Shown one piece after another: positions 45,031 through 54,383 of a DNA stretch of 64,000 bases. Source of the DNA: Hyphomicrobiales bacterium (GTDB taxonomy: Bacteria; Pseudomonadota; Alphaproteobacteria; Rhizobiales; Rhizobiaceae); assembly GCA_011087605.1 (NCBI GenBank), contig JAALLE010000002.1, positions 1 to 64,000 of the forward strand. The letters are read 5' to 3'. A program made the position numbers and the translations under genes. How positions within the stretch are numbered: position 1 is the first letter of the stretch; each line of letters begins with the position of its first letter. A model generated the notes under the pieces. That model was given only the letters and a program-made list of their open reading frames with translations. It ran no database searches and had not been told where the DNA came from.

Positions 45031-46065
45031 ATGGAATTTTCTCTTTTTGCCCACATGGAACGTCTCGCACCTGAGCAGAATCATCAACATCTGTACGAAG
45101 AATTTCTGTCGCTGTGTACGATGGCCGATGAGGGAGGTATGCGCGCCGTGTGGACGGGCGAGCATCACGGAATGGAGTTCACCATTGCACCCAACCCCTT
45201 CATCACAATCACAGATCTGGCCCGCCATACCAAAAATCTCAAACTAGGCACCGGCACGGTGGTCGCCCCGTTCTGGCACCCCATCAAACTGGCCGGTGAG
45301 GCAGCGATGACGGATCTGGTGACCGGTGGACGACTGGAACTGGGGGTCGCCCGCGGCGCCTATTCCTATGAATATGAACGCCTGATGCCGGGTATGGATG
45401 CCTGGGAAGCGGGCCAGCGGATGCGTGAAACCGCGCCCCTGCTGCGTCAGCTATGGGATGGCGATTGCGCCCATTCCGGCGAGTTCTATCAATTCCCGGC
45501 AACCAGTTCGGCGCCCAAGCCGTTACAGGAAAATGGGCCTCCCATCTGGATCGCCGCCCGTGATCCCAACAGCCATCAATTTGCCGTCGACAATGGATTT
45601 AATGTTCAGGTCACGCCCCTGTGGCAGGGCATTGAGGAAATTGAATCCTTGATGCAGCGGTTCAATGAGGTGTGCCAGGCATCACAGCAAAAGCGGCCCA
45701 AGATCATGCTGTTGCACCACACATATGTGGCGTCAGACACCAATGACGTTGACTTGGCGGCCCAGGAATTAAGTAGGTTCTACAGCTATTTTGGGGCATG
45801 GTTTCAAAACAAACGCCCGGTTGTTCAGGGCCATATTGAAAAGCTGAGCCAGGACGAACTTGCCAACAACAAGATGATGGCTTCGGAAAATATGAAACGC
45901 GACCTGACGATTGGTACGTCTCAGCAGGTGATCGACCAGGTCAAACGCTATGAGGATCTGGGCTATGATGAGTTTTCGTTTTGGATCGACAGCGGCATGT
46001 CGAGTGAAAGAAAACGTGCTTCCTTGGATCGCTTCATCAATGACGTAATGCCTGCCTTTAGCTAA
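45031..46065 (+). CDS. LLM class flavin-dependent monooxygenase
   Basis: 344-residue bacterial-luciferase-like TIM barrel. EFSLFAHMERLAPEQ, AVWTGEHHGMEFTIAPNPF, LKLGTGTVVAPFWHP and GRLELGVARGAYSYEYERL are diagnostic. Such enzymes use reduced FMN and oxygen to attack aldehydes, sulfonates, amines or cyclic amides. A flavin reductase gene is immediately upstream and an aldehyde dehydrogenase gene follows, so the oxygenation may yield an aldehyde. AGGAGACTGAT supplies the ribosome-binding site. Confidence 0.92.
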   Translation: MEFSLFAHMERLAPEQNHQHLYEEFLSLCTMADEGGMRAVWTGEHHGMEFTIAPNPFITITDLARHTKNLKLGTGTVVAPFWHPIKLAGEAAMTDLVTGGRLELGVARGAYSYEYERLMPGMDAWEAGQRMRETAPLLRQLWDGDCAHSGEFYQFPATSSAPKPLQENGPPIWIAARDPNSHQFAVDNGFNVQVTPLWQGIEEIESLMQRFNEVCQASQQKRPKIMLLHHTYVASDTNDVDLAAQELSRFYSYFGAWFQNKRPVVQGHIEKLSQDELANNKMMASENMKRDLTIGTSQQVIDQVKRYEDLGYDEFSFWIDSGMSSERKRASLDRFINDVMPAFS

Positions 46066-46075
46066 GAGTTTGATC

Positions 46076-47557
46076 ATGTCCGAACTACCCCATTATCAAT
46101 TATTCATCGACGGTCAGTGGTGCTCCGGTTCGCAGCAGCAGGTTATGCAAAGTGCCAACCCGGCGACCGGCAAAACATGGGCGACATTTGATTGTGCCAG
46201 CAGCTCTGATGTTGACCGCGCGGTTGCTGCAGCACAACGCATGCTGAACGACACCGCCTGGCGCGACATGACCCAAACCGCCAGAGGCAAACTGATTTAC
46301 CGATTGGCCGACCTGATTGAAGAAAATGCCAAAATACTGGGAATCGCTGAAACCAATGACAGCGGCAAATTGCTGGCAGAAACCGCCTCACAAACCAAAT
46401 ATGTGGGAGATTATTACCGCTATTATGCTGGTCTGGCCGATAAGATTGAAGGCGCAGTTCTGCCGATCGACAAGCCGGACATGCATGTTTTCACCCAGCG
46501 CATGCCGATTGGTGTGGTGGCTGCGGTGGTACCGTGGAACGCCCAGATGTTTCTCACGGCAACCAAGCTCGGACCAGCGCTGGCGGCCGGATGTTGCATT
46601 GTGCTCAAGGCATCCGAAATTGCCCCGGCGCCAATGTTTGAATTTGCCCGGCTGATAGAACAGGCAGGTTTTCCAAAAGGTGTTGTGTCGGTGATTTCCG
46701 GAGACGCGGAAAATTGCGCAATTCCACTTACCCGCCATCCGCAGATTGACCGAATTGCCTTCACCGGTGGGGCTGAAACGGCGCGCCATGTGGTGCGCAA
46801 TTCTGCTGAAAACTTTGCCGTTACAACGCTGGAGCTTGGCGGCAAATCACCAATCATTGTATTTGATGACGCCAATATCGAAACGGCGGTCAATGGATTG
46901 ATTGCCGGCAATTTTGGGGCGTCCGGTCAGTCCTGTGTTGCCGGAACCCGCGGCTTCGTTCAGCGCGAAATTTTCGACGATGTTGTGGCTCAAGTCACCG
47001 AAAAGTCGAAGGGCATTGTGGTTGGTGATCCGCTTGCCGAAACAACCCATGTGGGACCGTTATGCACCGAAGATCAGATTGAGAGAATCGAGGCAACACT
47101 TCAAAAGTCCAAACAACAGGGAGCGGAAATCTGCTTTGGCGGAAGCCGTTCAGCCGGTCTTGAAGGAAATTATTTTGATCCCACACTGGTCAAATGTGCC
47201 AGTCCAGAGACTGAAACGCTGAAGGTTGAAATGTTCGGACCGGTCATGTCGTTACTGCCATTTGGTGATGAAGAAGAAGCAATCGCTCTGGCCAATGACA
47301 GTGAATTTGGTCTGGGTTCCGGCGTTTTCACCCAGAATATCGGACGGGCTCACCGGGTCTCCAATCGCCTGCGCTCCGGCATTTGCTGGATCAACACCTA
47401 TCGAGCCGTATCTCCAATTGCGCCTTTTGGTGGATTTAATCAGTCTGGGTATGGTCGCGAAGCCGGGTTGGAATCAATCCTCGATTACACCCGCACAAAA
47501 ACAACCTGGATCAACACATCGAGCGAACCAATGGCTAATCCGTTTGTTATGCGGTGA
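46076..47557 (+). CDS. Aldehyde dehydrogenase
   Basis: 493-residue NAD(P)-dependent aldehyde dehydrogenase. AVVPWNAQMFLTATKLGPAL is the substrate/cofactor region, FTGGAETARHV the cofactor loop, TLELGGKSPIIVFDDAN carries the general-base Glu, and SGQSCVAGTR the catalytic Cys. The start is ATG; a TTG two codons earlier is less likely. It is the last gene of the LysR-linked operon. Succinate-semialdehyde and betaine-aldehyde dehydrogenases share this length; substrate cannot be fixed. Confidence 0.93.
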   Translation: MSELPHYQLFIDGQWCSGSQQQVMQSANPATGKTWATFDCASSSDVDRAVAAAQRMLNDTAWRDMTQTARGKLIYRLADLIEENAKILGIAETNDSGKLLAETASQTKYVGDYYRYYAGLADKIEGAVLPIDKPDMHVFTQRMPIGVVAAVVPWNAQMFLTATKLGPALAAGCCIVLKASEIAPAPMFEFARLIEQAGFPKGVVSVISGDAENCAIPLTRHPQIDRIAFTGGAETARHVVRNSAENFAVTTLELGGKSPIIVFDDANIETAVNGLIAGNFGASGQSCVAGTRGFVQREIFDDVVAQVTEKSKGIVVGDPLAETTHVGPLCTEDQIERIEATLQKSKQQGAEICFGGSRSAGLEGNYFDPTLVKCASPETETLKVEMFGPVMSLLPFGDEEEAIALANDSEFGLGSGVFTQNIGRAHRVSNRLRSGICWINTYRAVSPIAPFGGFNQSGYGREAGLESILDYTRTKTTWINTSSEPMANPFVMR

Positions 47558-47579
47558 CTTTCCCAAAAAGGATGGCGCT

Positions 47580-49034
47580 TTATCGCCGGGCCAATGCGCG
47601 GTTTGCCGAGGCCGGTTTTGTCAACCATTTCATCAGTGATTTTGCACGAAACACATCCAGAGTCGGCGGCTGATTTTCCGCGCTGCCAGCGGTCCTGACT
47701 GACTTTATCTGCCGCTCGATCGCACACATTTCCACTAAATCCGGAGACCAGCGCCAATGAGCTGCCGTATTGGTTGAACGGACCTTAGGATTGGCCGCTT
47801 TCAATGGAACGGGCTTTGTGCAACTTGATGCGGCTTTTGACTGCCAGGTGCTGCCGGCCTCCAAATACAACAGGCTCGCTTGCGGAGCCGATGCTCTGAT
47901 CTGATCCAGCAATTTGTCCCCCAGGGTGACCATCGGACCTTCCGGCTCGGTCGTAGCCCCTGTCATCGATGCCTGATCAACAATAATCAGATCAGGAGCC
48001 AATTGCCCCACATCATTGGTTAGCAGGACAGGATCATATTTTGACGCCTTCTTGTCACTCGCATTGTCGAGCTGAAAATCAATATAGCGCATGCCGACAC
48101 CCGATTTGCCCGAATGCCAATTCATAACGCCTGTTCTGGCGCCGCCGCCGGGTGTCAAAGTAGCTGATATAGCGCGGACATTCAGTTTGAAAAGCTGCGA
48201 TCCAGGTGATTTCGCGTAGGCATCAAACTTCTTTTCAACATCGCCAGCCTTCAAGGTGAATGTCCCTTGTGATGGGCCTGTGGCAATGGTTACACCGACC
48301 CAGTCAAACGGGTCTGACTGGCTGGTAAATGTTACCGACGACATTGAGGATCGGGAGGAAAGCCGCATGCCGGAAATTCCAAATCCCGCCTTGCCCTTCC
48401 TTCGATCTGTCAATCTGCGCCATCTGCCTGTTCGGGTAAGCTTGAACGAATCCGATTGAGATTGATATCTGTTGCGTGCCGGAGAAATCATGCCATGCCC
48501 GGCATCTCCATAGAGCTTTTGAAACCCGATGCGCATTTCCCGTTGCAGGCGTTCCGAGCTTAGTTTGCTTCCCGAGATATGCAAAATGGTCAACGGTCGA
48601 GATTTGGCCTTAGTGGATTGTGAGGCAAGGCGACTGTGGAAGTGATTGAGCGGATCAGCGGCTTCGTCTGTTGAGGCCAATGGATTAATACTGCCAACAA
48701 TTTCGCCTGAAATAGTGGCAGTGGAGGCTTTTACTTTTTCTGAATTGGGATCAATCACCAGAATTTTGCGTGACAGCATGGTTTTCCGCTGACGCTGCAA
48801 TGCCGGGCGAAGTTTTTTAAGGTTGGCCTTGGATATCGTAGTTGCAGTGCTGGTTAGAACTTTTTTCTGGGCGACCAGTCCATTGGCCAATTGCTCAAGA
48901 ACTTTTGCGCGTGAAGGCGCATTGGCTTCTGTCGCAACTGCATTTGGCGCAAATGAGATCGAGTGGAATATTGTCAACGCCAATGCTGAGCGCAGTATTG
49001 GCTTGAAGGTCGATGTAGGAGAAACGCGGGTCAT
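47580..49034 (-). CDS. Exported SGNH/GDSL-like protein with degraded catalytic motifs
   Basis: 484 residues. A signal peptide begins MTRVSPTSTFKPILRSALAL with cleavage probably near VATEA. The body resembles a periplasmic SGNH/GDSL hydrolase: LTILHISGSKLSSERLQREM aligns with the usual LHLGDSH block, and GDAGHGMISPARN follows as in relatives. The GDSH box reads SGSK, the block III region reads DQASMTGA, and the C-terminal D-x-x-H box reads LDVFRA with no His. The active site thus looks lost, so a structural or binding role is likely. The start ATG was chosen for the signal peptide. It is unlinked to the neighbouring operon by strand and function. Confidence 0.55.
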   Translation of the reverse strand: MTRVSPTSTFKPILRSALALTIFHSISFAPNAVATEANAPSRAKVLEQLANGLVAQKKVLTSTATTISKANLKKLRPALQRQRKTMLSRKILVIDPNSEKVKASTATISGEIVGSINPLASTDEAADPLNHFHSRLASQSTKAKSRPLTILHISGSKLSSERLQREMRIGFQKLYGDAGHGMISPARNRYQSQSDSFKLTRTGRWRRLTDRRKGKAGFGISGMRLSSRSSMSSVTFTSQSDPFDWVGVTIATGPSQGTFTLKAGDVEKKFDAYAKSPGSQLFKLNVRAISATLTPGGGARTGVMNWHSGKSGVGMRYIDFQLDNASDKKASKYDPVLLTNDVGQLAPDLIIVDQASMTGATTEPEGPMVTLGDKLLDQIRASAPQASLLYLEAGSTWQSKAASSCTKPVPLKAANPKVRSTNTAAHWRWSPDLVEMCAIERQIKSVRTAGSAENQPPTLDVFRAKSLMKWLTKPASANRALARR

Positions 49035-49130
49035 CGCCTGTCGGACGCTTTCGTAATTGAACACAAGAGTCGACGGAACAGTCAGCCGACACATATTGGT
49101 CAAAAATAGTCAAACAGCGTTAACGAAGTC

Positions 49131-50384
49131 TCAATTTTGAGAATCGGGTTCCAGTGATAGCTCCGATTCATCTCGTCCAGTCATTGCAAAAGCGCTCTGC
49201 AACTCCTCAACTTCCTGCGCGATAATGTCTGCAACCTGCTTGCAATCAGCCGGCTCAAACGTCAGCGGAACTCTGATATCGCAGGTGCGCGAAAGCACTT
49301 CCAGTGTCTGTGGCAGAGGTTCCTGTTCCCCCAAGTAGCGCCAGCTGTCATAGCGGCTGGTAAAGGCCTTGGGTTGTTCGGCACCAAACCACTTGATGTC
49401 GACACCGCGAGCCAGACAATTGGCGATCAGAGGCTCAAAGCCTGAAACCGCAAGGCGTGGACGAAACTGGATCGACGAACCGACAAATTCTTCGTTTTGC
49501 CGACGCTCGGTGACATCAATGGCGGTTGAGTTTGACAATCTGGTTTCAAGAACCCTGTAGCGCTCGTTCCAACGCCGAACATTGTCATCAAGACTTTGCA
49601 GTTGCCCGCGCAATATGGCGGCCCGCATATTGTCCATTCTACCGGAATAGTTTGGCGTCTCCAGTTTCACCTGCGCAAACACAGCTTCATCCGGTGCAGC
49701 ACCATGCGAGCCGTAAAGCATGTAAGAGCCAGACATGATGATGGCACGCGCCGCGATGACCGGATCATCTGTGGTCAGCAAACCCCCTTCGCCAGAATTG
49801 ATATGTTTGTATGTCTGGGCAGAGAAGGCTGCAACATGGCCAAAATTACCTGACCTGATACCATTCCACCGAGCTCCCATCGTGTGAGCACAATCCTCAA
49901 CTATGGTGATTTGATGGGCTTTGCAGATCGCGACAATCCGATCCATATCTGCAATATGGCCACGCATGTGAGATAGCATCAAAAATCGCGCACCGCTGAC
50001 CTCAGCCTTTTGCTGCAAATCGACGACGTCAATGTGCCAGGCATCATCAATCTCGACAAATAATGGTATGCCACCGGCATTGTGGATGGCGCCGGGAACT
50101 GGTGCCAGAGTGTAGGCGTTGGCCAGCACGGTATCGCCCGGCTTCAGGCCTGCGGCGCGTAAGGCCACGGCAAGAGCGTAACCACCAGAGGAACAGGCGA
50201 GACAATAGCGCGCCTCTTGATAAGTTGCATACTCCTTTTCAAGCTGGGCTGCTTCGCTGATCTCGCCTTCCAGCGTATTGTAGCGATGCAGGCGACCGCC
50301 GCGCAACAAAGCACTGACCCGCTCAATTGTTGCTTCGTCGATAGCTTCCTGCTGGGTAAATGGTTTGTTGAAATTCGACTTCAT
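49131..50384 (-). CDS. DegT/DnrJ/EryC1 family aminotransferase
   Basis: 417-residue PLP enzyme of the sugar-aminotransferase group. CLACSSGGYALAVALRAAGL is the PLP-phosphate region, EDCAHTMGARWNG the Asp that pairs with the PLP nitrogen, and FSAQTYKHINSGEGGLL carries the Schiff-base Lys (S-x3-K...GEGG). The ATG shares one base with the TGA of the upstream carboxypeptidase gene, so the two are coupled. Usually such enzymes make amino-sugars for surface polysaccharide, but no polysaccharide genes are nearby, which is odd. Confidence 0.87.
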   Translation of the reverse strand: MKSNFNKPFTQQEAIDEATIERVSALLRGGRLHRYNTLEGEISEAAQLEKEYATYQEARYCLACSSGGYALAVALRAAGLKPGDTVLANAYTLAPVPGAIHNAGGIPLFVEIDDAWHIDVVDLQQKAEVSGARFLMLSHMRGHIADMDRIVAICKAHQITIVEDCAHTMGARWNGIRSGNFGHVAAFSAQTYKHINSGEGGLLTTDDPVIAARAIIMSGSYMLYGSHGAAPDEAVFAQVKLETPNYSGRMDNMRAAILRGQLQSLDDNVRRWNERYRVLETRLSNSTAIDVTERRQNEEFVGSSIQFRPRLAVSGFEPLIANCLARGVDIKWFGAEQPKAFTSRYDSWRYLGEQEPLPQTLEVLSRTCDIRVPLTFEPADCKQVADIIAQEVEELQSAFAMTGRDESELSLEPDSQN

Positions 50385-51880
50385 CACAGATCAAACAGTT
50401 CGCCATATTTTGTTTCCAGATAAGTCAGCAGAGGCTCACTGGAAACTGATTGATTGCTGGCCCGGCGCATCAATTCGGACGGTTCATACAAGGAACCGTG
50501 ATGGTGTACATTGCTCCGCAGCCAGGAGAGGACTTCTCCTGTTTCACCTTTTTTCAACTGAGCGTCCACATCCGAAACCTGATCGCGAAGGGCACCATCC
50601 AGCTGGGCTGCATAAATATTGCCCAAAGAGTAGGTGGGGAAATATCCAAACAGTCCCACAGACCAGTGAACGTCCTGCAGCACACCTTGTGCCGCATCAG
50701 GCACATCGCGCCCGAAATCACGTTTGAAACGACGGTTCCACTCCGCCTCAAGATCCGAGATGTCGAGCTCTCCTGAGACCAGTTCCCGTTCAAGTTCAAA
50801 CCTAAGCAGAACGTGTAGATTGTAGTGAACTTCATCAGACTCGGTACGAATGAACCCGGTTTCGACCTTATTGACGGTGCGATACAAGTCGTCCGCATTG
50901 GTGATCCCGCAATCGCCAAATGCCTCGATGAAATGGGGGGCAAGCCACTCACAGAATGGCCGGCTGCGGGCAATCTGATTTTCCCACAGGCGCGACTGGC
51001 TTTCGTGCACTCCAAGAGACACGTGGTTGTTGACCGGCGTCAGGCCGAGTTCCTTGGTAATCCCCTGTTCATACAAGGCATGACCCAGTTCATGGACCGT
51101 TGAATAAAGACATCCTAGCGGATCGCTCGCGTCGATGCGTGTCGTAATTCGGGTGTCCTGCGCAGTGCCGGACGAAAATGGATGGACAGACTGATCAAGG
51201 CGTCCCGATTGCCATTCATAACCCACAGTGTCAGCCAGCTTGCGCGCAAGTGCCAATTGTGAATCGCTGGAAAATGACCCAACCAATTGAGGTTGATCCA
51301 TAGTGCTGTCTGCGATGCGCTGGCGAAGATCTGATAAGCGTGGCCGCAATCCTTCCAGCAGAGGCTGCAGCGCAACGACCGTCATGCCCGGTTCGAAATC
51401 GTTTAACAGAGCATCATATGCCGTGTGACCATCCCTTTGCAGGCAGGCCGCTTCCTGGCGTTTCAGATCGATGATGGTTTGCAGAATTGGAGAAAACTGC
51501 TCAAAATCATTGGCCTCTCTGGCCTTTGCCCAAATTCCCTGTGCTTGGGATGTTGTGCGGGCCAATTCCGTCGCCAATGTTGCCGGAATTTTGCTGGTTC
51601 GCTCATAAGATCGCCGTGTTAATCGCACATTGGCGGATTGTTCCGCTGACAGTTCTACCTGGTCCAGCTCGTCCAGCCATTCTTCCATGCGCGGATCGGA
51701 ATTGCGCTGGTGGGTAATCTCTTCCAGTGCAGCCGCTTGTTCAGCGCGCACAGCGGCTCCATTGGCGGGCATCATCACTTCCTGATCCCAGGACAACAGG
51801 CCTGCCACCTGGGCAAGGGCTCGGGTGGTTCGAACTTGAGCCATCAGGGCTTCATAAGTTGGATTGGACATGGTTGACAT
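50384..51880 (-). CDS. M32 family carboxypeptidase (carboxypeptidase Taq)
   Basis: 498-residue zinc metallocarboxypeptidase. HEXXH is in YSTVHELGHALYEQG, the third zinc-ligand Glu in LGVHESQSRLWEN, and the conserved ALAQVAGLLSWDQEVMMPA is at the N terminus. QDTRITTRIDASDPLGCLYS and PTYSLGNIYAAQL are also typical. Start uncertain: GTG at 51904, ATG at 51880 or ATG at 51871; none has a strong ribosome site. It cleaves C-terminal residues of peptides in the cytoplasm. The pairing with a DegT aminotransferase by a TGATG overlap is unusual. Confidence 0.9.
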   Translation of the reverse strand: MSTMSNPTYEALMAQVRTTRALAQVAGLLSWDQEVMMPANGAAVRAEQAAALEEITHQRNSDPRMEEWLDELDQVELSAEQSANVRLTRRSYERTSKIPATLATELARTTSQAQGIWAKAREANDFEQFSPILQTIIDLKRQEAACLQRDGHTAYDALLNDFEPGMTVVALQPLLEGLRPRLSDLRQRIADSTMDQPQLVGSFSSDSQLALARKLADTVGYEWQSGRLDQSVHPFSSGTAQDTRITTRIDASDPLGCLYSTVHELGHALYEQGITKELGLTPVNNHVSLGVHESQSRLWENQIARSRPFCEWLAPHFIEAFGDCGITNADDLYRTVNKVETGFIRTESDEVHYNLHVLLRFELERELVSGELDISDLEAEWNRRFKRDFGRDVPDAAQGVLQDVHWSVGLFGYFPTYSLGNIYAAQLDGALRDQVSDVDAQLKKGETGEVLSWLRSNVHHHGSLYEPSELMRRASNQSVSSEPLLTYLETKYGELFDL

Positions 51881-52098
51881 ATCAGCAGTTTCAATTGGCT
51901 TCACTTAAGCCAAAGTGCTGCGATACAACAAGCTCCGTTGATGATTTCCAGGCAAATTCTCGCCGTTTTTAAAACGCCGAAGCAATAATACTGGCTGGCC
52001 AGTAACTCTCGAGATCAAGAGTTGATTCCGTCACCATGGTTACTCATTCGTTAACTTTTTTACGTCAGTATCTGCGAAGGGTAAAAGAGGCAAATTCA

Positions 52099-53955
52099 AT
52101 GAGTAAAGGCGCTCGCGCAAAATCCAAGCGTGATGAAGACAGACGGGGGTCAACAAATGACTCGCGGATGGAGCGGCGCAATATTGCCAATTTTGTGCTC
52201 AACTCGATTGGCGAATGCGCCTATGAGTGGGACATTGAAGCCGATGATCTGCAATGGAGCGAGGGAGCAGAACAACTGCTTTGTTTGGATTCCGTTGATC
52301 AAATTGCAACGAGCCGGGCCTTCAACTCCCTGATGCTGCCAACCGCAGAATCCAGCCGCAGTGATGCAATTTTCTCCTCCAAGGAAATTGATGAAGGCCG
52401 CGGTGTCGCCTATTGCCTGCAATATGCGCTTTCTGCTGAAGCCTTGGATACATCCAGTGATATCTGGGTTGAAGACACTGGTCGCTGGTATGCTGGAAGC
52501 GATGGAGTTCCAAATCGTGCCCATGGTGTCGTTCGGTTAATTAATGAAAGACGCTCACAAGACGAAAAACTCAATAACCTTTCCCGTCACGACCCGCTCA
52601 CGGGGTTGTTCAATCGTGCCCATTTGAATGTCTGTCTGGACGAAGTTTTTGAGGAGTTGAGTCATACAGGCGAGCCCGCATGTTTTTTGGTTGTGGGCTT
52701 GGAGCATTTCGATCTGATCAATTCGGTTTACGGTTATGAAGCCGGCGATGCAGTCATCAGTGAAGTCGCAAAGCGGATGCAGGAGAATTTGCGCGACCGA
52801 GACATTATCGGTCGGTTCTCCGGCGCAAAAATCGGCATGATCTTGCCGGAATGCGACGGTCGTGGCCTACTGGTTGCGGGTTATCGCATCCTGAATCTGC
52901 TGCGCGAAAATGTTGTGACCACCGACCAGGGACCGATTGCCGTCTCGGTATCAATTGGTGGCGTGTTGATGCCGCAGCATGCCCGCGATTCCAAGCAGGT
53001 ATTTATGGCGGCCCATCAGGCCTTGAAAGAAAGTCGCAGGGCGCGTGACGCATCGATTGTCGCCTATCAACCTAACCCGCAGGAAGAACTAGAAAAGCAG
53101 CGCTCAGCGCATATGGCCGAAAAGATCATCAGCGCCCTGAAAAATCGCCGCATTCACCTGGCCTGGCAGCCAGTGGTCGATGCCAAGACCGGAGAGACGG
53201 TCTTTCATGAAGCCTTGATCAGGTTGGAATCGAATGAAGGGGAACCGTTGGTCGCAGGCGAGTTTGTCGATGTGGCGCAGCGGTTGGGTTTGATCCGCCT
53301 GGTCGATCATCACGCCCTTGATCTGGCCCTTGAAACACTATGTGCAGCGCCGACCGCCGTATTTTCCCTCAACGTTTCGTTTGAAACCGCCTGCGATCCT
53401 GAATGGCTGTCCAAACTGGCTCAATTTGTCATGAGTCGCTCCGACATTGCTGAACGATTGATAATTGAGGTCACGGAATCCTATGCCGCCGATTCGCTTG
53501 ACGAGGCCCAGCAGTTTATCAATTCGGTCAGAGATCTCGGTTGCCGGGTGGCGCTTGATGATTTTGGCGCCGGTTATACTTCCTTCCGCAACCTCAAAAG
53601 TCTGGCCTTCGACATCATCAAGGTAGATGGCCAGTTTGTTGAAAATCTCGAAACCAGCAACGAAAACCAGAAATTCATCAAGGCGCTGGTGGATCTGGCA
53701 AGCCTGTTTGATGCTCAAACCGTGGTCGAATGGGTGGAAGATGATATTACCACCGATCTTCTGTGCGAATGGGGTGTTGATTATCTGCAAGGCTTTAAAT
53801 TTGGCAAACCCTTACGGGAATTGCCCTGGCCGACCGCGGACAGTGGCCAATCTGGCGAAGGCGACAAGAGTGATGAAGTCGGCAAAAACAGCGAAAGCGG
53901 CGAAGGCGGCGAAAACGTTGACGCCGCGCCGGTCGCAAACAGCGCTGCTGGCTGA
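52099..53955 (+). CDS. PAS-GGDEF-EAL protein, probable c-di-GMP phosphodiesterase
   Basis: 618 residues, cytoplasmic. A PAS-like domain (about 20-150), a GGDEF domain (about 155-330) with RFSGAKIGMIL instead of the GGDEF signature, and an EAL domain (about 345-590) with FHEALIRL, the Asn in SLNVSFE, IIEVTE, ALDDFGAGYTSF, DIIKVDGQF, VVEWVED and YLQGFKFGKP. All EAL catalytic residues seem present, so it should hydrolyse c-di-GMP while the GGDEF part is regulatory. The tail is low-complexity (Gly/Ser/Glu/Lys). I chose the ATG with AAGAGG 9 bases upstream; an ATG 63 bases earlier is possible. It could oppose the signal read by the 33119-36034 protein. Confidence 0.9.
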   Translation: MSKGARAKSKRDEDRRGSTNDSRMERRNIANFVLNSIGECAYEWDIEADDLQWSEGAEQLLCLDSVDQIATSRAFNSLMLPTAESSRSDAIFSSKEIDEGRGVAYCLQYALSAEALDTSSDIWVEDTGRWYAGSDGVPNRAHGVVRLINERRSQDEKLNNLSRHDPLTGLFNRAHLNVCLDEVFEELSHTGEPACFLVVGLEHFDLINSVYGYEAGDAVISEVAKRMQENLRDRDIIGRFSGAKIGMILPECDGRGLLVAGYRILNLLRENVVTTDQGPIAVSVSIGGVLMPQHARDSKQVFMAAHQALKESRRARDASIVAYQPNPQEELEKQRSAHMAEKIISALKNRRIHLAWQPVVDAKTGETVFHEALIRLESNEGEPLVAGEFVDVAQRLGLIRLVDHHALDLALETLCAAPTAVFSLNVSFETACDPEWLSKLAQFVMSRSDIAERLIIEVTESYAADSLDEAQQFINSVRDLGCRVALDDFGAGYTSFRNLKSLAFDIIKVDGQFVENLETSNENQKFIKALVDLASLFDAQTVVEWVEDDITTDLLCEWGVDYLQGFKFGKPLRELPWPTADSGQSGEGDKSDEVGKNSESGEGGENVDAAPVANSAAG

Positions 53956-53957
53956 TT

Positions 53958-54383
53958 TTATCCGGAGCAGGATGAAGTTGGCCGCCAATCTTCGGGCGCC
54001 ATTTCAAACTTGTTAAAGTCGAATGCCGGCGCAACCGTACACCCCACCAATGTCCATCTGCCAAGACTTTCGGCGCTCTGCCACCAGTTGGGAGGCACAA
54101 TGACCTGTGGACTTTCTCCCAGATTGATGTTCTTGCCCAACCGGTGCGCCTCCACCTGATGGCCGTCGGATGACAGGGCCAATGCAAGCGGCCCGCCAGC
54201 GTAATGGTGCCAGACCTCCGTCGAGTCGATCACCCGATGCCAATGGGAGCGATCACCGGCCTCCAGCAAATAATAGATTGCCGTTGAAGCCTCGTTGCGA
54301 AACGTTTCTGCAAAATGGCCCCCTTCAGGATGGGGTTGCAATTTTAGCAGATTGATAATTTCAGCGGAACTCAGCCCCTCCAT
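53958..54383 (-). CDS. DUF985 cupin-fold protein
   Basis: 141 residues of the cupin_5/DUF985 family. Motifs: LQPHPEGGHFAETFR, STAIYYLLEAGDRSHWHRV, EVWHHYAGGPLAL and the C-terminal PNWWQSAE and VAPAFDF. The function is unknown; relatives bind small ligands and have a YML079w-like fold. The start ATG shares one base with the gloB stop (TGATG), so the two genes are an operon. Confidence 0.9.
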   Translation of the reverse strand: MEGLSSAEIINLLKLQPHPEGGHFAETFRNEASTAIYYLLEAGDRSHWHRVIDSTEVWHHYAGGPLALALSSDGHQVEAHRLGKNINLGESPQVIVPPNWWQSAESLGRWTLVGCTVAPAFDFNKFEMAPEDWRPTSSCSG

